A stretch of 64,000 nucleotides of DNA from Kytococcus schroeteri (GTDB lineage: Bacteria; Actinomycetota; Actinomycetes; Actinomycetales; Dermatophilaceae). The stretch is from NCBI RefSeq assembly GCF_002847825.1, contig NZ_PKIZ01000002.1:94787-158786 (forward strand). The letters run 5' to 3'. The notes beneath the pieces are model-generated. The model was given only the letters and a program-made list of their open reading frames with translations, was not told where the DNA came from and searched no databases. Made by a program: the position numbers and the translations under genes. This document shows positions 62,231 through 64,000 of this stretch, piece after piece. Position 1 is the stretch's first letter, and every line of letters begins with the position of its first letter.

Positions 62231-63148
62231 TCAGTGCGTGAGGACGGCGACCGGGCAGTGGGCCTCGGCGAGCACGCCCTGGCTCACCGAGCCGAGCAGG
62301 GCGCCGGCCACGCCGCCGCGGCCGCGGGAACCGACGACCACGAGGTCGGCCTCGGCGGACGCCTCGGTGAGCGCGGTGACGGGGCGACCGTGCAGGGCCG
62401 TGACCTCCACCTGCACGTCGGCCAGCGCCGGCTCGTCGGCGCGGACCTGGTCCACCTGCGCCTGCACCGACTTCTCGAGGTCGGCCACGATGTCCTTCCA
62501 CTCCTGGGAGTCCGGCTCGGTGACCACGTAGCCGTTGACCACGGCCATGTTCCAGGTGGTGACGGCGCGGACCCGCTGGCCCCAGTTGGAGGCCGCGTGC
62601 ATCGCGAAGCGCAGGGCCTTGGTGGAGTCGCGCGAGCCGTCCACGCCCACCACGAGCAGGCCCTTCTCCGGGGGCACGCCCTCGGGCCCCACGACGATGA
62701 CGGGGCAGCGCGCGTGCATCGCGACGGTGAGGCTGGTGGAGCCCAGCAGGAAGCGGGTGAGGCCGTGCTTGCGGGCGGTGCCCACCACGATGAGCTGGGC
62801 GTGCTCCTCGGCCTCCAAGAGGGCCTGGGAGCCGGTGTTCCACGGGGCGCTGAAGGTGAGCTCCGGGGCCCGGTCGAGCGAGGCGAGGATGTCCTCGACG
62901 TGCTGGCGCACCTCGGCCCCCTCGTCCACCTCGTCGCCGGCCTGGGTGAGCAGCGGGGCGTCCATGCCGAAGCCGACCGGCGCATAGGCGGTGGCCATGG
63001 TCTCCTGGGCGTGGACGGCGTGCAGCCCCACCCCGCGGCGCAGGGCGGAGCGGGCGGCCCACTCCACGACCGCGCGGTCGCGGTCGGTGCCGTCGACCCC
63101 CACGACGACGGCGTTCTGCGGGACGGTGCTGGCTCGGTGCTCGGTCAT
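62231..63148 (-). CDS. Tandem-domain universal stress protein
   Basis: The 305-residue protein has two UspA domains. Each has the ATP-binding pattern: GTARKHGLTRFLLGSTS near residue 125-140, and GSRGRGGVAGALLGSVS near the end. Such dual Usp proteins respond to hypoxia or stationary phase in actinobacteria. AGGGAGG before the ATG at 63148 and TAGGCT on the minus strand (63173-63178) give a leadered transcript of about 20 nt. Confidence 0.93.
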   Translation of the reverse strand: MTEHRASTVPQNAVVVGVDGTDRDRAVVEWAARSALRRGVGLHAVHAQETMATAYAPVGFGMDAPLLTQAGDEVDEGAEVRQHVEDILASLDRAPELTFSAPWNTGSQALLEAEEHAQLIVVGTARKHGLTRFLLGSTSLTVAMHARCPVIVVGPEGVPPEKGLLVVGVDGSRDSTKALRFAMHAASNWGQRVRAVTTWNMAVVNGYVVTEPDSQEWKDIVADLEKSVQAQVDQVRADEPALADVQVEVTALHGRPVTALTEASAEADLVVVGSRGRGGVAGALLGSVSQGVLAEAHCPVAVLTH

Positions 63149-63304
63149 GGTGCCTCCCTGTTGTGTACCGCCAGCCTATGCCGCGGCAGCCCGCGGCCAC
63201 GAGGGGGTCCGGTGGGTCACGCGGCGTGCATTCCCGCGGGCCGGCGAGACCCTTCTCACCCCATATGTGGTGACGCCCGATGTGACTCGATCATGACCCC
63301 TCGT

Positions 63305-63310
63305 TATGGT
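63305..63310 (+). promoter_or_regulatory. Likely -10 element of lysC
   Basis: TATGGT is about 50 bases before the aspartate kinase ATG, with GGAG ahead of the start. A -35 is not clear. Confidence 0.4.
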
Positions 63311-63360
63311 CGAGGGAGCCAGATCGCACGATGACCCCGCCCCCGACCCCTGGAGAGTGC

Positions 63361-64000
63361 ATGTCCCTCGTCGTCCAGAAGTACGGCGGGTCCTCCGTGG
63401 CAGACGCCGAGAGCATCCGGCGCGTCGCCCGGCGGATCGCCGCCACCCGGGCCGCCGGACACGACGTCGCCGTCGTCGTCTCGGCCATGGGAGACACCAC
63501 CGACGAACTGCTCGACCTCAGCCGCGAGATCACCGACTCCCCCAGCCAGCGCGAGCTCGACCAGCTGCTCACCTCCGGCGAGCAGATCTCCATCGCCCTG
63601 CTGGCCATGGCCCTGCACGAGATGGACGTGGCCGCCACGAGCTTCACCGGCCGGCAGGCCGGGCTGCGCACCACCGACGCCTTCGGCTCGGCCCGCATCA
63701 CCGAGATCGACGCCAGCCGGCTGCGCACCAGCCTGGATGCCGGGCAGGTCGCCATCGTCGCCGGCTTCCAGGGCTGGACCGCCGACGAGCACACCACCAC
63801 CCTGGGCCGCGGTGGCTCCGACACCACCGCCGTGGCCGTGGCCGCCGCGCTCGAGGCGGACGTGTGCGAGATCTACTCCGACGTGGACGGCATGTTCACC
63901 GCCGACCCGCGCATCGTGCCCACCGCGCACCGCATCGGGTGGATGGGCTACGCCGACGCCACCGAGCTGGCCGCCCACGGCGCCAAGATCCTGCACCTGC
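63361..64000 (+). CDS. lysC: Aspartate kinase, N-terminal part (truncated by window end)
   Basis: The first 213 residues encode an aspartokinase, the first step toward lysine, methionine and threonine. It starts [19 protein letters not shown] and includes [35 protein letters not shown] and [16 protein letters not shown], all kinase-domain blocks. The ACT regulatory domains, where an internal beta-subunit start is common in actinobacteria, are outside the window. Confidence 0.95.
   Translation, partial: MSLVVQKYGGSSVADAESIRRVARRIAATRAAGHDVAVVVSAMGDTTDELLDLSREITDSPSQRELDQLLTSGEQISIALLAMALHEMDVAATSFTGRQAGLRTTDAFGSARITEIDASRLRTSLDAGQVAIVAGFQGWTADEHTTTLGRGGSDTTAVAVAAALEADVCEIYSDVDGMFTADPRIVPTAHRIGWMGYADATELAAHGAKILHL

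Overview
The window is GC-rich, densely packed chromosomal DNA from an actinobacterium. Supporting signs are mycothiol biosynthesis (an MshB-type deacetylase), WhiB7, UvrD2, an AdnA/AdnB helicase-nuclease pair, DUF3107, DUF3117 and PPA1309-family proteins, many GTG starts, and -10 hexamers of TANNNT type placed 6-7 bases before start codons. A Micrococcales-type organism is plausible, but the exact genus is an inference I cannot settle. I see no prophage, insertion sequence, CRISPR array or rRNA operon. The content is core chromosome plus a few unusual intergenic structures.

Layout. 1-5.6 kb: truncated M16 peptidase, type II NADH dehydrogenase, initiator tRNA, a PPA1309-family protein, a PDZ/S16 protease and a zincin-like DUF2342 protein. 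5.6-25 kb: a block whose order resembles the mycobacterial whiB7-uvrD2-nudC-adnAB-moeB region as I remember it. It holds a YgjP-type peptidase, a crotonase, a solitary ThiF-like protein, whiB7 with a long leader and upstream ORF, uvrD2, nudC, a cation/proton antiporter, a kinase-fold protein lacking catalytic residues, adnB/adnA, moeB, DUF3107 and a DEAD-box helicase. 25-29.4 kb: PHP phosphoesterase and a ThrE-type exporter, divergent from an Xaa-Pro aminopeptidase. The roughly 300 bp between the last two contains a striking array of five GCACCGGTGC-centred palindromes. 29.4-36.5 kb: molybdenum cofactor genes, mogA-moaE-moaA on the plus strand facing a minus-strand operon gsp-moeZ-moeA-moaC-mobA-DUF6457-moaD. 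Most junctions are 4-bp stop/start overlaps. No molybdoenzyme or molybdate transporter is visible here.

36.6-45.9 kb: soluble MgtE-N/CBS protein, DUF1003 membrane protein, Mrp, TatB, an O-methyltransferase, DUF3117, a PaaG-like crotonase, SRPBCC, DivIVA-like and LOG-family proteins, citrate synthase and a 7Fe ferredoxin. 46-53 kb: VanW protein, an in-frame MshB-flavin reductase fusion, PPK2, a HAAAP-type amino acid transporter and a DAACS symporter. 53-64 kb: TypA/BipA, a complete five-gene peptide ABC transporter (binding protein, two permeases, two ATPases), a class I glutamine amidotransferase, a tandem UspA protein and the 5' part of an aspartate kinase.

The strongest leads are the palindrome array at 27613-27793, the MshB-flavin reductase fusion, the whiB7 leader, the pseudokinase beside adnAB, and a regular leaderless-promoter geometry at about 17 genes. 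No obviously new multi-gene system is present; the candidates for undescribed biology are these individual features.
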